Origin: Nocardioides sp. SLBN-35
GTDB taxonomy: Bacteria > Actinomycetota > Actinomycetes > Propionibacteriales > Nocardioidaceae
Assembly: GCF_006715725.1 (NCBI RefSeq)
Contig: NZ_VFNU01000001.1
Span: 372,001-436,000, forward strand
Reading direction: 5' to 3'
Length of the DNA stretch: 64,000 nt
The notes beneath the pieces were generated by a model, which was not told the origin of the DNA, did not search any database, and worked only from the letters and a program-made list of their open reading frames with translations. Shown one piece after another: positions 1 to 7,138 of the stretch (position 1 is the stretch's first letter; each line of letters starts with the position of its first letter). The position numbers and the translations under genes were made by a program.

Positions 1-367
1 TGTGGCCGGAGATGTCGACCGCGTCGAGGTCGAACATGAGATTGGCCGCGACCGCGCCGAGGCAGCCGCCGACCAGCTGGGCGCCGACGAGCGCCGCCGC
101 GTCGGCGGTGCCGATCCGGCCCAGAGCGCGTTCGACCAGGGTCACGACCGGGTTGAACGACGCCGACACCGGCTGGAACGCGATGATCAGCGCGACCAGG
201 GCGGCGCCGGTGGCGAGGCTGTTCTCCAGCAGCTGGAGGCCGGTGTCGCCGGGGGAGAGGCGGGTGGCGGCGATCCCGGAGCCGATCACGGCCGCGACCA
301 GGAACGCCGTACCGAGCAGCTCGGCGAGGGCGCGGCGGGCCAGAGGGGGGAGGTTCACGTCGCACAT
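1..367 (-). CDS. MIP/aquaporin family channel, arsenic-associated (partial)
   Basis: Reading the minus strand from ATG at 365-367 gives 122 codons before the window edge, so the C-terminal half is missing. The protein opens with a hydrophilic stretch, then helices carrying ELLGTAFLVAAVIGSG and SASFNPVVT. The latter is the first half-helix of the MIP channel fold, with NPV in place of the usual NPA, a variant also met in arsenic-locus aquaglyceroporins. Arsenite efflux by facilitated diffusion is the likely role; this is inferred from the adjacent, divergently transcribed ArsR-arsenate reductase gene, 38 bp away. Plain glycerol or water transport cannot be excluded. Confidence 0.75.
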   Translation of the reverse strand, partial: MCDVNLPPLARRALAELLGTAFLVAAVIGSGIAATRLSPGDTGLQLLENSLATGAALVALIIAFQPVSASFNPVVTLVERALGRIGTADAAALVGAQLVGGCLGAVAANLMFDLDAVDISGH

Positions 368-391
368 CTTGACCGCGGCGAGATCACTCAG

Positions 392-415
392 TCAAACTTG
401 AGACAATGAACATTG
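392..415. promoter_or_regulatory. Candidate ArsR operator, divergent arsenic promoters
   Basis: The 38-bp gap between the aquaporin and the ArsR fusion gene is unusually AT-rich and holds two small palindromes: TCAA-AC-TTGA (392-401) and CAATG-AA-CATTG (404-415). The second covers the ATG of the fusion gene at 406. A dimeric ArsR protein bound here could control both genes. Seen in sequence; binding is inferred. Confidence 0.45.
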
Positions 416-1092
416 AGCAAAGTCTCGATCTGGATCGCCGGGTCGCGGTCCACGCCGCGCTCGCCGACCCGACTCGGCTCCGGGTCGTCGACCTGCTGAG
501 CGTCGGCGACGCCGCGTCGTCGGAGCTCTCCGTGCGCCTCGGCACGCCCTCCAACCTGCTCGCCCACCACCTCAAGGTGCTCGAGGGCGCCGGGGTCGTG
601 ACCCGCCACCGCTCCGAGGGCGACGGCCGCCGCAGCTACTGGCGCCTGGTCCCCGGGACGGTCGTACCCGCGCCGAGGCCGTCGCTCGCCCGCCCGGGAC
701 GTGTCGTGTTCGTCTGCACGGCCAACACCGCCCGCTCCCACCTCGCCGCCGCCCTGTGGCGCCGCGCCAGCGCGATCCCGGTGACCTCGGCCGGCACCCG
801 GCCCGCGACCCGGGTCGCCGCCGGTGCGCGCGCGGCCGCTCGCCGCCACCACCTCGACCTGCCCGACGTCGCGCCCCAGCACCTCTCCGCCATCGGTACG
901 CCGACCGGTGGCGAGGACCTCCTCGTCACCGTCTGCGACCTCGCCCACGAGGAGCTCGGCACCGACGCCGCGCTGCACTGGTCGGTCCCCGACCCCGTGG
1001 CCGCGGGCACCCGGGCCGCGTTCGACCTCGCGCACGACGAGCTCGCCCGCCGGGTCGAGGTCCTCGTACCGCTCCTGGCGCGGCCGTCCTGA
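406..1092 (+). CDS. ArsR regulator fused to low-molecular-weight phosphatase-type arsenate reductase
   Basis: 228 aa with two domains. Residues about 12-82 form an ArsR-type winged helix (LADPTRLRVVDLL, NLLAHHLKVLEGAGVV). Residues 97-228 are a low-molecular-weight tyrosine phosphatase/arsenate reductase fold with the C-x5-R loop at C104-R110 (CTANTAR) and the general-acid region PDP near 195-197. C177 is a candidate resolving cysteine. The winged helix lacks the CxC metal site of the second ArsR at 3053, so sensing may differ. The gene probably couples arsenic-responsive repression with reduction of arsenate to arsenite for export by the divergent channel. The fusion is a known architecture; enzymatic activity is inferred. 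Confidence 0.85.
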   Translation: MNIEQSLDLDRRVAVHAALADPTRLRVVDLLSVGDAASSELSVRLGTPSNLLAHHLKVLEGAGVVTRHRSEGDGRRSYWRLVPGTVVPAPRPSLARPGRVVFVCTANTARSHLAAALWRRASAIPVTSAGTRPATRVAAGARAAARRHHLDLPDVAPQHLSAIGTPTGGEDLLVTVCDLAHEELGTDAALHWSVPDPVAAGTRAAFDLAHDELARRVEVLVPLLARPS

Positions 1093-1105
1093 CCGCGCGG
1101 CGGGC

Positions 1106-1534
1106 TCAGATCGAGGCCGGCGCGCCGACGGCCTCGACCGTGCCATCCACGTCGCACACGGCGGCGAGCGTGTTGTAGACCGTCCCGAACTTCCGCAGGT
1201 TCTGGTGCACGAGGTCCACCCGGCGTGTGGGCTCGTCGGTGACGATGCGGAGCCGGTAGCGCACCTCGACGAACCTGGGCGGCGCGTCCTGGCGCCGGGC
1301 GGTCACCTCGACCTCCGCCTCGTCGTACCCGAACCCGACGAGCTCGCGACAGCGGGCGAGGTTCTTCAGCAGGCAGGTCGCGAAGGCCGCGGCCAGCAGC
1401 TCGGCCGGTCCGGGCGTGCCGGGCTCGCCGGGAGGCCAGCTCGCGTCGACCGTGAGGTCGGTGCCGCCCACGGTGACGCGGGCCCGGTCGGTGTTCGTCG
1501 TCGCGTGGACGTGGTACTCGGTCGGTGCGCTCAC
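1106..1534 (-). CDS. OsmC family protein
   Basis: 142 aa, GTG start. It has the OsmC/Ohr alpha-beta fold signature: early beta strands (RARVTVGGTDLTVDASW), the helix with PAELLAAAFATCLLKNLARC, and a second region ending FGTVYNTLAAVCDVDG. Cysteines fall in the helix (ATCLL) and in AVCDV, as expected for a thiol peroxidase-like or YhfA-type member. Such proteins reduce organic hydroperoxides or bind small thiols in the cytoplasm. It is convergent with the ArsR fusion gene (13-bp gap) and 85 bp downstream of the flavoprotein gene on the same strand, so it may belong to the arsenic/oxidative-stress block. Substrate unknown. Confidence 0.8.
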   Translation of the reverse strand: MSAPTEYHVHATTNTDRARVTVGGTDLTVDASWPPGEPGTPGPAELLAAAFATCLLKNLARCRELVGFGYDEAEVEVTARRQDAPPRFVEVRYRLRIVTDEPTRRVDLVHQNLRKFGTVYNTLAAVCDVDGTVEAVGAPASI

Positions 1535-1619
1535 ACAGGTCAGGCTCCTCGCCGGACCGCCGTGGCGGTAGGGACCTCGGTCCTGCGCCGGGCAGTACCC
1601 ATGGCGAGGAGCGCTCCGC

Positions 1620-2948
1620 TCAGGCGCCGGCCGGAGCCCGGCCGATCTCGAGCAGCTCGACCGGGGCCGGGGCGGCCGGGGCGCAGCAGCCGCCGCCCGC
1701 GCTCGCCGGGTCGTCGAACACCCCGGCGCCGCCGCACACCCCGGTGTCGGGCAGCACCAGCTCGACCCGCGCGGCCGCCTCGTGGTCGCCCGCGATCGCC
1801 GCGACGACGCTGCGGACCTGCTCGTAGCCGGTCAGGGCGAGGAAGGTCGGCGCCCGCCCGTAGGACTTCATGCCGACCAGGTAGAGGCCGGACTCGGGCT
1901 GGGCGAGGTCGGCGGCGCCGGTCGCCTGCACCGAACCACAGGAGTGGATGTTGGGGTCGATCTCGGCCGCGATCCGGCGCGGGGCCTCCAGGGTGGGGTC
2001 GAGGTCCAGGCGCATCTCGGACAGGAAGGACAGGTCGGGGCGGAAGCCGGTCAGTACGACGACCGCACCGGCCGGCGGCAGGGCGCGGCCGTCCTCGGCG
2101 AGGACGATGGCCTGCCCGTCCTGCGTCCTGATCTCGGCTGTCCGGAAGCCGGTGACGAGCTCGACCGCTCCGGACTCGACGGCACGCCGGGCTCGCTGGC
2201 CGAGGGCGCCGCGCTCGGGGAGCTGGTCGGCGGCGCCGCCGCCGAAGGTGCCGGTGCCGACCGCGCGCCGGATCGCCCAGGTGATCCGGGTGCCCGGGTG
2301 CGCCTCGGCGATCTGGACCAGCTCGTGGATCGCGTTGAAGGCCGAGTCGCCGGACCCGATGACGACGGTGTGCCGGCCGGCGTACCGCTCGGGGTGGGCG
2401 CGGTCCGGCACGGCCGAGGTCAGCAGGTCCGCGGCGGCCCGCTCGCCCAGGGCGGGGATGCCGTCCGCGCCGGCGGGGTTGGGCAGCCGCCAGGTGCCGG
2501 ACGCGTCGATCACCGCGCGGGCCTCGAGACGGGACTCGTGGCCCGTCGCGTCGGTGACGTGGACGGTGAACGGCTGCGCGTCCCGGTCGGCGTCGACCAG
2601 CCGGTCGCGGCCCTTGCGGGAGACGCCGGTGACCCGGGCGTCGTACCGCACCCGGTCGCCGAGTGCTGCTGCAAGCGGGGCGAGGTAGCCCTCGATCCAC
2701 TGCGCGCCGGTGGGGTAGCCCGTGCTCGGCGCCGTCCATCCCGTCGGTGCGAGCAGTCGTGCCGAGGCGGCGTCGACGAGCTCGGGCCACGCGGAGAACA
2801 GCCGCACGTGACCCCACTCGGCGACCGCCGCAGCCGGGCCGGCGCCCGCCTCCAGCACCAGTGGCTCCAGGCCGCGCTCCAGCAGGTGGGCCGCGGCCGC
2901 CAGGCCCTGGGGGCCGGCGCCGATCACCACGACGGGCAGCTCGTTCAT
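1620..2948 (-). CDS. FAD/NAD(P)-dependent oxidoreductase, ArsO-like flavoprotein
   Basis: 442 aa. The ATG at 2946-2948 follows GGAGT at good spacing and places the FAD-binding loop (VVVIGAGPQGLAAAAHLLERG) at the very N-terminus, whereas an upstream ATG would add 22 unlikely residues. A second dinucleotide loop, VVIGSGDSAFNAI, lies near residue 205, giving the two-Rossmann layout of flavin monooxygenases and pyridine nucleotide oxidoreductases. The last 40 residues contain CGG and GGGCCAP, a thiol-rich tail that might bind As(III). It is divergent from a Cys-type ArsR gene, the position ArsO-like flavoproteins occupy in actinobacterial ars loci. The substrate is not established. Confidence 0.75.
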   Translation of the reverse strand: MNELPVVVIGAGPQGLAAAAHLLERGLEPLVLEAGAGPAAAVAEWGHVRLFSAWPELVDAASARLLAPTGWTAPSTGYPTGAQWIEGYLAPLAAALGDRVRYDARVTGVSRKGRDRLVDADRDAQPFTVHVTDATGHESRLEARAVIDASGTWRLPNPAGADGIPALGERAAADLLTSAVPDRAHPERYAGRHTVVIGSGDSAFNAIHELVQIAEAHPGTRITWAIRRAVGTGTFGGGAADQLPERGALGQRARRAVESGAVELVTGFRTAEIRTQDGQAIVLAEDGRALPPAGAVVVLTGFRPDLSFLSEMRLDLDPTLEAPRRIAAEIDPNIHSCGSVQATGAADLAQPESGLYLVGMKSYGRAPTFLALTGYEQVRSVVAAIAGDHEAAARVELVLPDTGVCGGAGVFDDPASAGGGCCAPAAPAPVELLEIGRAPAGA

Positions 2949-2968
2949 CGTCACTCCTCGATCCTGTT

Positions 2969-3029
2969 CCATCGATGGTCCATCGATGTTCTTCGATGGG
3001 ATCACTCTAGGCATTCATCGACAGATGTC
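2969..3029. promoter_or_regulatory. Repeat-rich operator region between flavoprotein and ArsR genes
   Basis: The gap contains CCATCGATGG (2969-2978), CCATCGATG (2980-2988), TTCGATGG (2992-2999), CATC-GACA-GATG (3016-3027) and GACA-GA-TGTC (3020-3029). Such clustered palindromes between divergent genes are expected of an ArsR-family operator. The first copies lie just upstream of the flavoprotein SD and the last ones just upstream of arsR. Confidence 0.5.
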
Positions 3030-3052
3030 AATGGGTGATGCAGAATGGAGCC

Positions 3053-3412
3053 ATGACCTCATCGCTGCCGGTCCTCCAGCCCGACGACCTCGCGGCCTGC
3101 TGCTCCCCGGTCACCGGGGGGCGCGTCAGCGACGAGGCCGCCGCGACGCTCGCGCGGATGTTCAAGGCGCTCGGTGACCCGACCCGGGTCAAGCTGCTGT
3201 CGCTGATCGCGGCCGCCCCCGACGGGGAGGCATGCATCTGCGACATGACCGAGCCGGTCGGGCTGAGCCAGCCGACCGTGTCCCACCACATGAAGCTGCT
3301 GGTCGACGCGGGCCTGGCCACCCGCGAGCAGCGCGGTCGCTGGGCCTACTACCGCGTCGCGCCCGAAGCGCTGCGCTCCTTGGCGGGCGCGTTGGCGCCG
3401 GTCGGCGCCTGA
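3053..3412 (+). CDS. arsR: ArsR-family arsenic/metal-responsive repressor (Cys-type)
   Basis: 119 aa from ATG 3053; in-frame GTG 3035 and ATG 3038 are alternatives, none with an ideal SD. It has a winged helix with ALGDPTRVKLLSLI and the recognition helix SQPTVSHHMKLLVDAGL. C61 and C63 (EACICDM) form the CxC inducer site at the start of the DNA-binding helix and C16-C17 (ACCSPV) could supply a third ligand, as in Cys-type ArsR/CadC proteins. It probably represses itself and the divergent flavoprotein gene in the absence of As(III) or a similar soft metal. Family certain, inducer inferred. Confidence 0.88.
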   Translation: MTSSLPVLQPDDLAACCSPVTGGRVSDEAAATLARMFKALGDPTRVKLLSLIAAAPDGEACICDMTEPVGLSQPTVSHHMKLLVDAGLATREQRGRWAYYRVAPEALRSLAGALAPVGA

Positions 3413-3924
3413 CGACGGTAGCGCCAGGCCGGCAGGAGCGCCGCGCCGAACAGCACGGCGGAGACGGGCAGCAGGTCCAGGTTCGCCGAGACAGTCAGCG
3501 TCGCGGCGAGGGCCAGGAGCGGGAACGCCCACCACCGGCGGTGCTGCTGCGCTCGGGCCGTGACGGCGAGCAGCGTGACGAGCCCGCCGAGGAAGAGCAG
3601 CGGGCCGACGAGGCGGAGCGGGTCCGGCAGGTCGGGCAGGCCGGGGAACAGGTCGGTGAGCGTCACCCAGGTGAACGCCCCGATGCCTGCGAGGGTCGCG
3701 ATACCGGCCCCGCGGGCGCGCCCGGACGGCCGGGACGGCCTCGCCATGGCGACCGCGAGGATCGCGAACCCGACCCACGTGGCCAGGAACGCGGCGTGGC
3801 CCAGGTTCCACCACAGCCCCGGACCGTGGTGGTGGTCGCGGCCGTCCAGCCAACGGCAGCCGGCGTACAGGAGCAGCGCGACGGGGACCGTCGTGCCGGC
3901 GGCGCGACGTACTCGCGCGCTCAC
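3349..3924 (-). CDS. Hypothetical multi-pass membrane protein
   Basis: 191 aa from a GTG whose last bases overlap the TGA of the upstream XRE gene (GTGA), so the two genes are translationally coupled. It has about six hydrophobic segments, including VPVALLLYAGCRWL, AAFLATWVGFAILAVAM, VGPLLFLGGLVTLLAV and LPVSAVLFGAALLPAW. The 3' end overlaps the 3' end of arsR by 64 bp on the opposite strand. I do not recognise the family. The neighbouring membrane-anchored XRE protein suggests that the pair forms a regulator plus partner in the membrane. Confidence 0.6.
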   Translation of the reverse strand: MSARVRRAAGTTVPVALLLYAGCRWLDGRDHHHGPGLWWNLGHAAFLATWVGFAILAVAMARPSRPSGRARGAGIATLAGIGAFTWVTLTDLFPGLPDLPDPLRLVGPLLFLGGLVTLLAVTARAQQHRRWWAFPLLALAATLTVSANLDLLPVSAVLFGAALLPAWRYRRQAPTGANAPAKERSASGATR

Positions 3925-4436
3925 GAGCGCTCCTGCCCGTGCGCCCCGTGCGCCCCGTGCGCCGTCAGCGGGAAGCGGGCGTCGAGGCGCGGTCCGAGCA
4001 CCGACCGCTCGAGGAACCGCAGGGCCAGCAGTCCGCCGATCCAGTACGCCGGCACCAGCAGGATCACCTCGCCCGAGCTCGACGGCGAGCCGACCGCGAT
4101 GATCGCGACGGCGGTGACGACGACCCCGAGCGCGACGTACAGGTAGCGCCAGCCGCGCTGGGCACGCTCGGCCCTCGCCCGGGCGGCCCGCTCGTCGGCG
4201 ATGCGCTGGTCGAGGCCGTCGACGGCGATGCCGAGCCGGTCGCTCTCCACCGACGCGAACAGGTCCCGCACACTCACCTCGAGCGCGGTCGCGACGAGCG
4301 AGAGCGTCTCGAGGCTCGCGTCGTTGCCGGCCTCGAGCCGCTGGATGGTGCGTACGGCGACCCCGCTCGCCTCGGCCAGCCGCTCCTGGCTCCAGCCTCG
4401 TGCGGTGCGGAGGTCCCGGATCCTCGGTTCGTTCAT
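3921..4436 (-). CDS. XRE-family regulator with C-terminal 2TM domain
   Basis: 171 aa. Residues 5-60 form a helix-turn-helix of the XRE/Cro type (RTARGWSQERLAEASGVAVRTIQRLEAG). After a charged, probably coiled segment (about 75-95, rich in Arg/Glu/Ala), two membrane helices follow (YLYVALGVVVTAVAIIAVG and VILLVPAYWIGGLLALRFL). This resembles actinobacterial HTH proteins with a 2TM domain. The C-terminus has three AHG repeats, reflecting a 9-bp tandem repeat in the DNA near 3940-3965. It probably regulates its coupled membrane-protein gene. Regulatory target unknown. Confidence 0.78.
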   Translation of the reverse strand: MNEPRIRDLRTARGWSQERLAEASGVAVRTIQRLEAGNDASLETLSLVATALEVSVRDLFASVESDRLGIAVDGLDQRIADERAARARAERAQRGWRYLYVALGVVVTAVAIIAVGSPSSSGEVILLVPAYWIGGLLALRFLERSVLGPRLDARFPLTAHGAHGAHGQERS

Positions 4437-4548
4437 CTCGATCGCCTTTCGTGCGTCGGTCGTGGAGATTCAACCGTGGTCGACCGCGCGGCCGGGGACC
4501 ACGACAGGCACCCGCCACCCGCCCGCCACCCACCCGACAGCCGCCTGA

Positions 4549-4581
4549 CAGGGCTCCGACAGGGCTCCGACAGGGCTCCGA
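4549..4581 (+). repeat. Three tandem copies of an 11-bp unit
   Basis: The unit CAGGGCTCCGA occurs three times head to tail (4549-4559, 4560-4570, 4571-4581), about 50 bp upstream of the manganese riboswitch and within the 383-bp non-coding gap 4437-4819. Apart from this repeat, the riboswitch and the hairpin at 4754, I see nothing else in the gap. The repeats could be slipped-strand products or a regulator array upstream of the promoter. Confidence 0.7.
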
Positions 4582-4631
4582 CGGCGAGCCGGATTCGTCG
4601 GGCGGCCCGGCGCCCCCTTAGGCTGGAGGCA

Positions 4632-4733
4632 CGAAGGGGAGTAGTCCTCAACGGCTGTGTCGACACACTGGACCGCGTGCGGGCCCGGCACAGCAGGCCA
4701 CCGAAAGGTGGCGGACGAGACTTTCGACCAGTT
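4632..4733 (+). promoter_or_regulatory. yybP-ykoY manganese riboswitch
   Basis: The conserved landmarks are present: the purine-rich left loop GGGGAGTAG (4636-4644) after CGAAG, a variable middle with GC stems (including a hairpin CCACC-GAAA-GGTGG near 4699-4712), and the right side GACGAGACTTTCG (4714-4726), whose CTTTCG can pair with the CGAAGG at the 5' edge to close P1. Downstream, 90 bp away, is a GDT1/TMEM165-type transporter gene, a classic partner of this Mn2+ sensor. The element is therefore expected to raise transporter expression when manganese is high. Confidence 0.85.
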
Positions 4734-4753
4734 GTGCGACCTGTTGTGAAACG

Positions 4754-4777
4754 GACGTGCCTGGTCGAAGGCACGTC
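4754..4777 (+). terminator. Hairpin in riboswitch expression platform
   Basis: An 8-bp perfect stem GACGTGCC / GGCACGTC with an 8-nt loop lies between the manganese aptamer and the transporter SD (GGAGAGGAAA at 4806-4815). There is no U tract. It may be the switching hairpin of the riboswitch or a factor-dependent attenuator; the choice is inference. Confidence 0.45.
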
Positions 4778-4819
4778 ATCGCGACGGGATCCTCGGCCGG
4801 GTGCCGGAGAGGAAACCTG

Positions 4820-5398
4820 ATGTACGCGTTCTTGTTGAGCACCGCGGTGATCTTCGTGGCCGAGCTCGGCGACAAGAGCCAGCTCATGGCGATGACCTTC
4901 GCCACCCGCTACCGCGCCCGCGACGTGCTGATCGGCCTGACCGCCGCGACCGCCGTCGTGCACCTCGTGTCGGTCGGCATCGGCTACGCGATCGGTGACG
5001 CGTTCGCCGACTACCAGGGCACGATCGAGGTGTGCGCGGGCATCGCGTTCCTCGGCTTCGCGCTGTGGACGCTGCGCGGCGACGAGCTGACCGAGGACGA
5101 CGAGCGCAAGGCCGCCAGCGCCACCGGCCGCGCCGTCCTCGTCGTCGCCGTGTTCTTCTTCCTCGCCGAGCTGGGCGACAAGACCATGCTGGCGACGATC
5201 ACCCTCGCCACCCAGGAGGGCTGGTTCGGCACCTGGCTCGGCTCGACCCTCGGCATGGTCGCGGCGGACGCGCTGGCCATCGGCGTCGGTGCGGTCCTCG
5301 GCAGGCAGCTGCCCGAGAAGGTCATCACGTACGGCGCCGCCGCGCTCTTCGCGCTCTTCGGCCTCGTGCTGATCGCCAGTGGGGCTGGTTGGATCTGA
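4820..5398 (+). CDS. TMEM165/GDT1 (UPF0016) family manganese transporter
   Basis: 192 aa, nearly all membrane. Two homologous halves each carry the family motif ExGD(K/R)(S/T): AELGDKS (residues 14-20) and AELGDKT (near 115-121). These acidic residues form the cation site in the family, which exports or exchanges Mn2+/Ca2+. The ATG at 4820 follows a GGAGAGGAAA SD. The upstream yybP-ykoY riboswitch supports Mn2+ efflux as the physiological role. The MFS gene starts 3 bp after its stop, making it the first gene of a probable operon that runs to the P450. Confidence 0.9.
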   Translation: MYAFLLSTAVIFVAELGDKSQLMAMTFATRYRARDVLIGLTAATAVVHLVSVGIGYAIGDAFADYQGTIEVCAGIAFLGFALWTLRGDELTEDDERKAASATGRAVLVVAVFFFLAELGDKTMLATITLATQEGWFGTWLGSTLGMVAADALAIGVGAVLGRQLPEKVITYGAAALFALFGLVLIASGAGWI

Positions 5399-5400
5399 GG

Positions 5401-6639
5401 GTGAGGTCCACCCTGCGGGATCGCCCCGTCTGGACGCCCTGGCGCACCGTCTTCGCGTTCGGGCTGGTCAGCCTCGCGGCCGACATGGTCTACGAGGGCA
5501 TGCGGGCCATGGCGGGCCCGTTCCTCGGCAGCCTCGGTGCGTCGGCGCTGACGGTCGGCCTGGTCACCGGCGCCGGCGAGGCGGTGGCACTGATGTTCCG
5601 CCTGGTCACCGGGCCGTGGGCGGACCGGAGCAACCGGCACTGGCGGCTGACCGTCGTCGGGTACGCCATGACCGCGGTCTGTGTGCCGCTGCTGGCCGTC
5701 ACGCCGTTCCTCGGGAGCGCCGGGCTCGCGGTCGCCGCGACGCTGATCGTGCTCGAGCGCACCGGCAAGGCGGTCCGCAGCCCGGCCAAGTCCGCGCTCC
5801 TGGCGCGGATGGCGACCTCGACCGGGCGCGGGAAGGGGTTCGCGGTCCACAAGGCGCTCGACCAGGTCGGCGCATTCACCGGACCGCTGCTGCTGGCCGG
5901 GATCGCCGCCCTCACCGGGCTGCTGTGGCCCGGCTTCGCGGTGCTCGCGGTCCCCGGTGCGCTGGCGATGTTGCTGCTCGCCCAGCTGCGTCGCCGGGCG
6001 CCGATCGCGACCCGGGCCGACCCGGACGCCGCCGACCTCCCGGCCGCAGGGAAGCCGCGCAGCGCCTGGGCCGAGGTCCGTGCGGCCGCGGTCGGCGCCG
6101 ACCTGCCGCGCACCTTCCACCTGTTCTCGCTGTCGGCGGCGCTCACCACCGCCGGCCTGATGACCTTCGGTGTCATGTCCTACCGCTTCGTCGAGGCCGG
6201 CCTGGTCGCCGCGGCCGCGGTCCCGCTCGTCTACGCGCTCGCGATGGGTGTCGAGGCGCTGGCCGCGCTGGCGACCGGCGGGATGTTCGACCGCTGGGGC
6301 GGGCGGGTCCTGCTCGTCGTACCCGTCCTGGTCGCAGCGGTGCCGCTGTGCGTCTTCACCGACCAGCTCGTGCTGGTGCTCGCCGGCGTCGTGGTGTGGG
6401 GTGCGGCGACCGGTGTGCAGGACTCCACTGTGAAGGCGTACGTCGCCGATCTGGTCCCGGCCGGGCGCCGGGCGACGGCGTACGGTGTGTTCGCCGCCGT
6501 GCAGGGCATCGGTGCCCTCGTCGGCGGTGCCGTCGCGGGCGCGCTCGTCGACCACCACGTGAGGCTGCTCGCGGTGGTGATCGGCGTGCTGCAGGTGGTC
6601 GCGGCGGTGCTGCTGTGGCGGACGACCCGGAGGAGATGA
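5401..6639 (+). CDS. MFS transporter
   Basis: 412 aa from GTG 5401. About 12 hydrophobic segments, with the MFS loop-2/3-like sequence FRLVTGPWADRSNRHWRLT after the second or third helix and a symmetrical second half (MFDRWGGRVLLVVPVLV). The central cytoplasmic loop (RRAPIATRADPDAADLP) separates two six-helix bundles. It starts 3 bp after the manganese transporter and ends 1 bp before the acetyltransferase gene, so all are likely cotranscribed. No substrate-specific motif is visible; drug or metabolite efflux is a guess. Confidence 0.82.
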   Translation: MRSTLRDRPVWTPWRTVFAFGLVSLAADMVYEGMRAMAGPFLGSLGASALTVGLVTGAGEAVALMFRLVTGPWADRSNRHWRLTVVGYAMTAVCVPLLAVTPFLGSAGLAVAATLIVLERTGKAVRSPAKSALLARMATSTGRGKGFAVHKALDQVGAFTGPLLLAGIAALTGLLWPGFAVLAVPGALAMLLLAQLRRRAPIATRADPDAADLPAAGKPRSAWAEVRAAAVGADLPRTFHLFSLSAALTTAGLMTFGVMSYRFVEAGLVAAAAVPLVYALAMGVEALAALATGGMFDRWGGRVLLVVPVLVAAVPLCVFTDQLVLVLAGVVVWGAATGVQDSTVKAYVADLVPAGRRATAYGVFAAVQGIGALVGGAVAGALVDHHVRLLAVVIGVLQVVAAVLLWRTTRRR

Positions 6640-6640
6640 G

Positions 6641-7138
6641 ATGGAGGTCGTGCTGCGGCCCGTCGTGGCCGAGGACCTGCCGCTGCTGGCGGTCGGCGAG
6701 GCACCGTTCGACGACTTCGGGCCGCGGGTGCCCCGCACCGAGCCCTACTCCCCGGTGCTGCGCGAGCCCGGCGGGATGGCCGTCTGCGACACCGACGGCC
6801 TGCTGCTCGGCAGCGTCAGCTGGATCTGGCAGCAGTGGGGCCCGATGCCCGAGTCGCGTAACCCGATGATCGGCATCGGGCTGCGTCCGGAGGCGCGCGG
6901 CCGCGGCGCGGGGACGGCGGCCCAGCGGGCGTTGGTCGACCTGTTCTTCCGGCACACCAACGTCAACCGCGTCGAGGCCAGCACCGACGTGGAGAACCTC
7001 GCCGAGCAGCGCGCCCTGGAGAAGGCGGGCTTCACCCGCGAGGGCACGGTCCGCGGCGCCCAGTGGCGCGCCGGCGCCTTCCACGACTGCTACTCCTACA
7101 GCATCCTGCGCGCGGACTGGGCCGGGCGGACGGACTGA
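6641..7138 (+). CDS. GNAT family N-acetyltransferase
   Basis: 165 aa. GNAT fold of the RimJ/RimL subgroup: substrate region in the first 70 residues, the acetyl-CoA pyrophosphate loop RPEARGRGAGTAAQRALV (near 85-102) and the C-terminal signature NRVEASTDVENLAEQRALEKAGFTREG. Members acetylate protein N-termini, ribosomal proteins or small amines in the cytoplasm. Its stop (TGA) shares a base with the ATG of the P450 gene, indicating translational coupling. The context gives no firm substrate. Confidence 0.85.
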   Translation: MEVVLRPVVAEDLPLLAVGEAPFDDFGPRVPRTEPYSPVLREPGGMAVCDTDGLLLGSVSWIWQQWGPMPESRNPMIGIGLRPEARGRGAGTAAQRALVDLFFRHTNVNRVEASTDVENLAEQRALEKAGFTREGTVRGAQWRAGAFHDCYSYSILRADWAGRTD

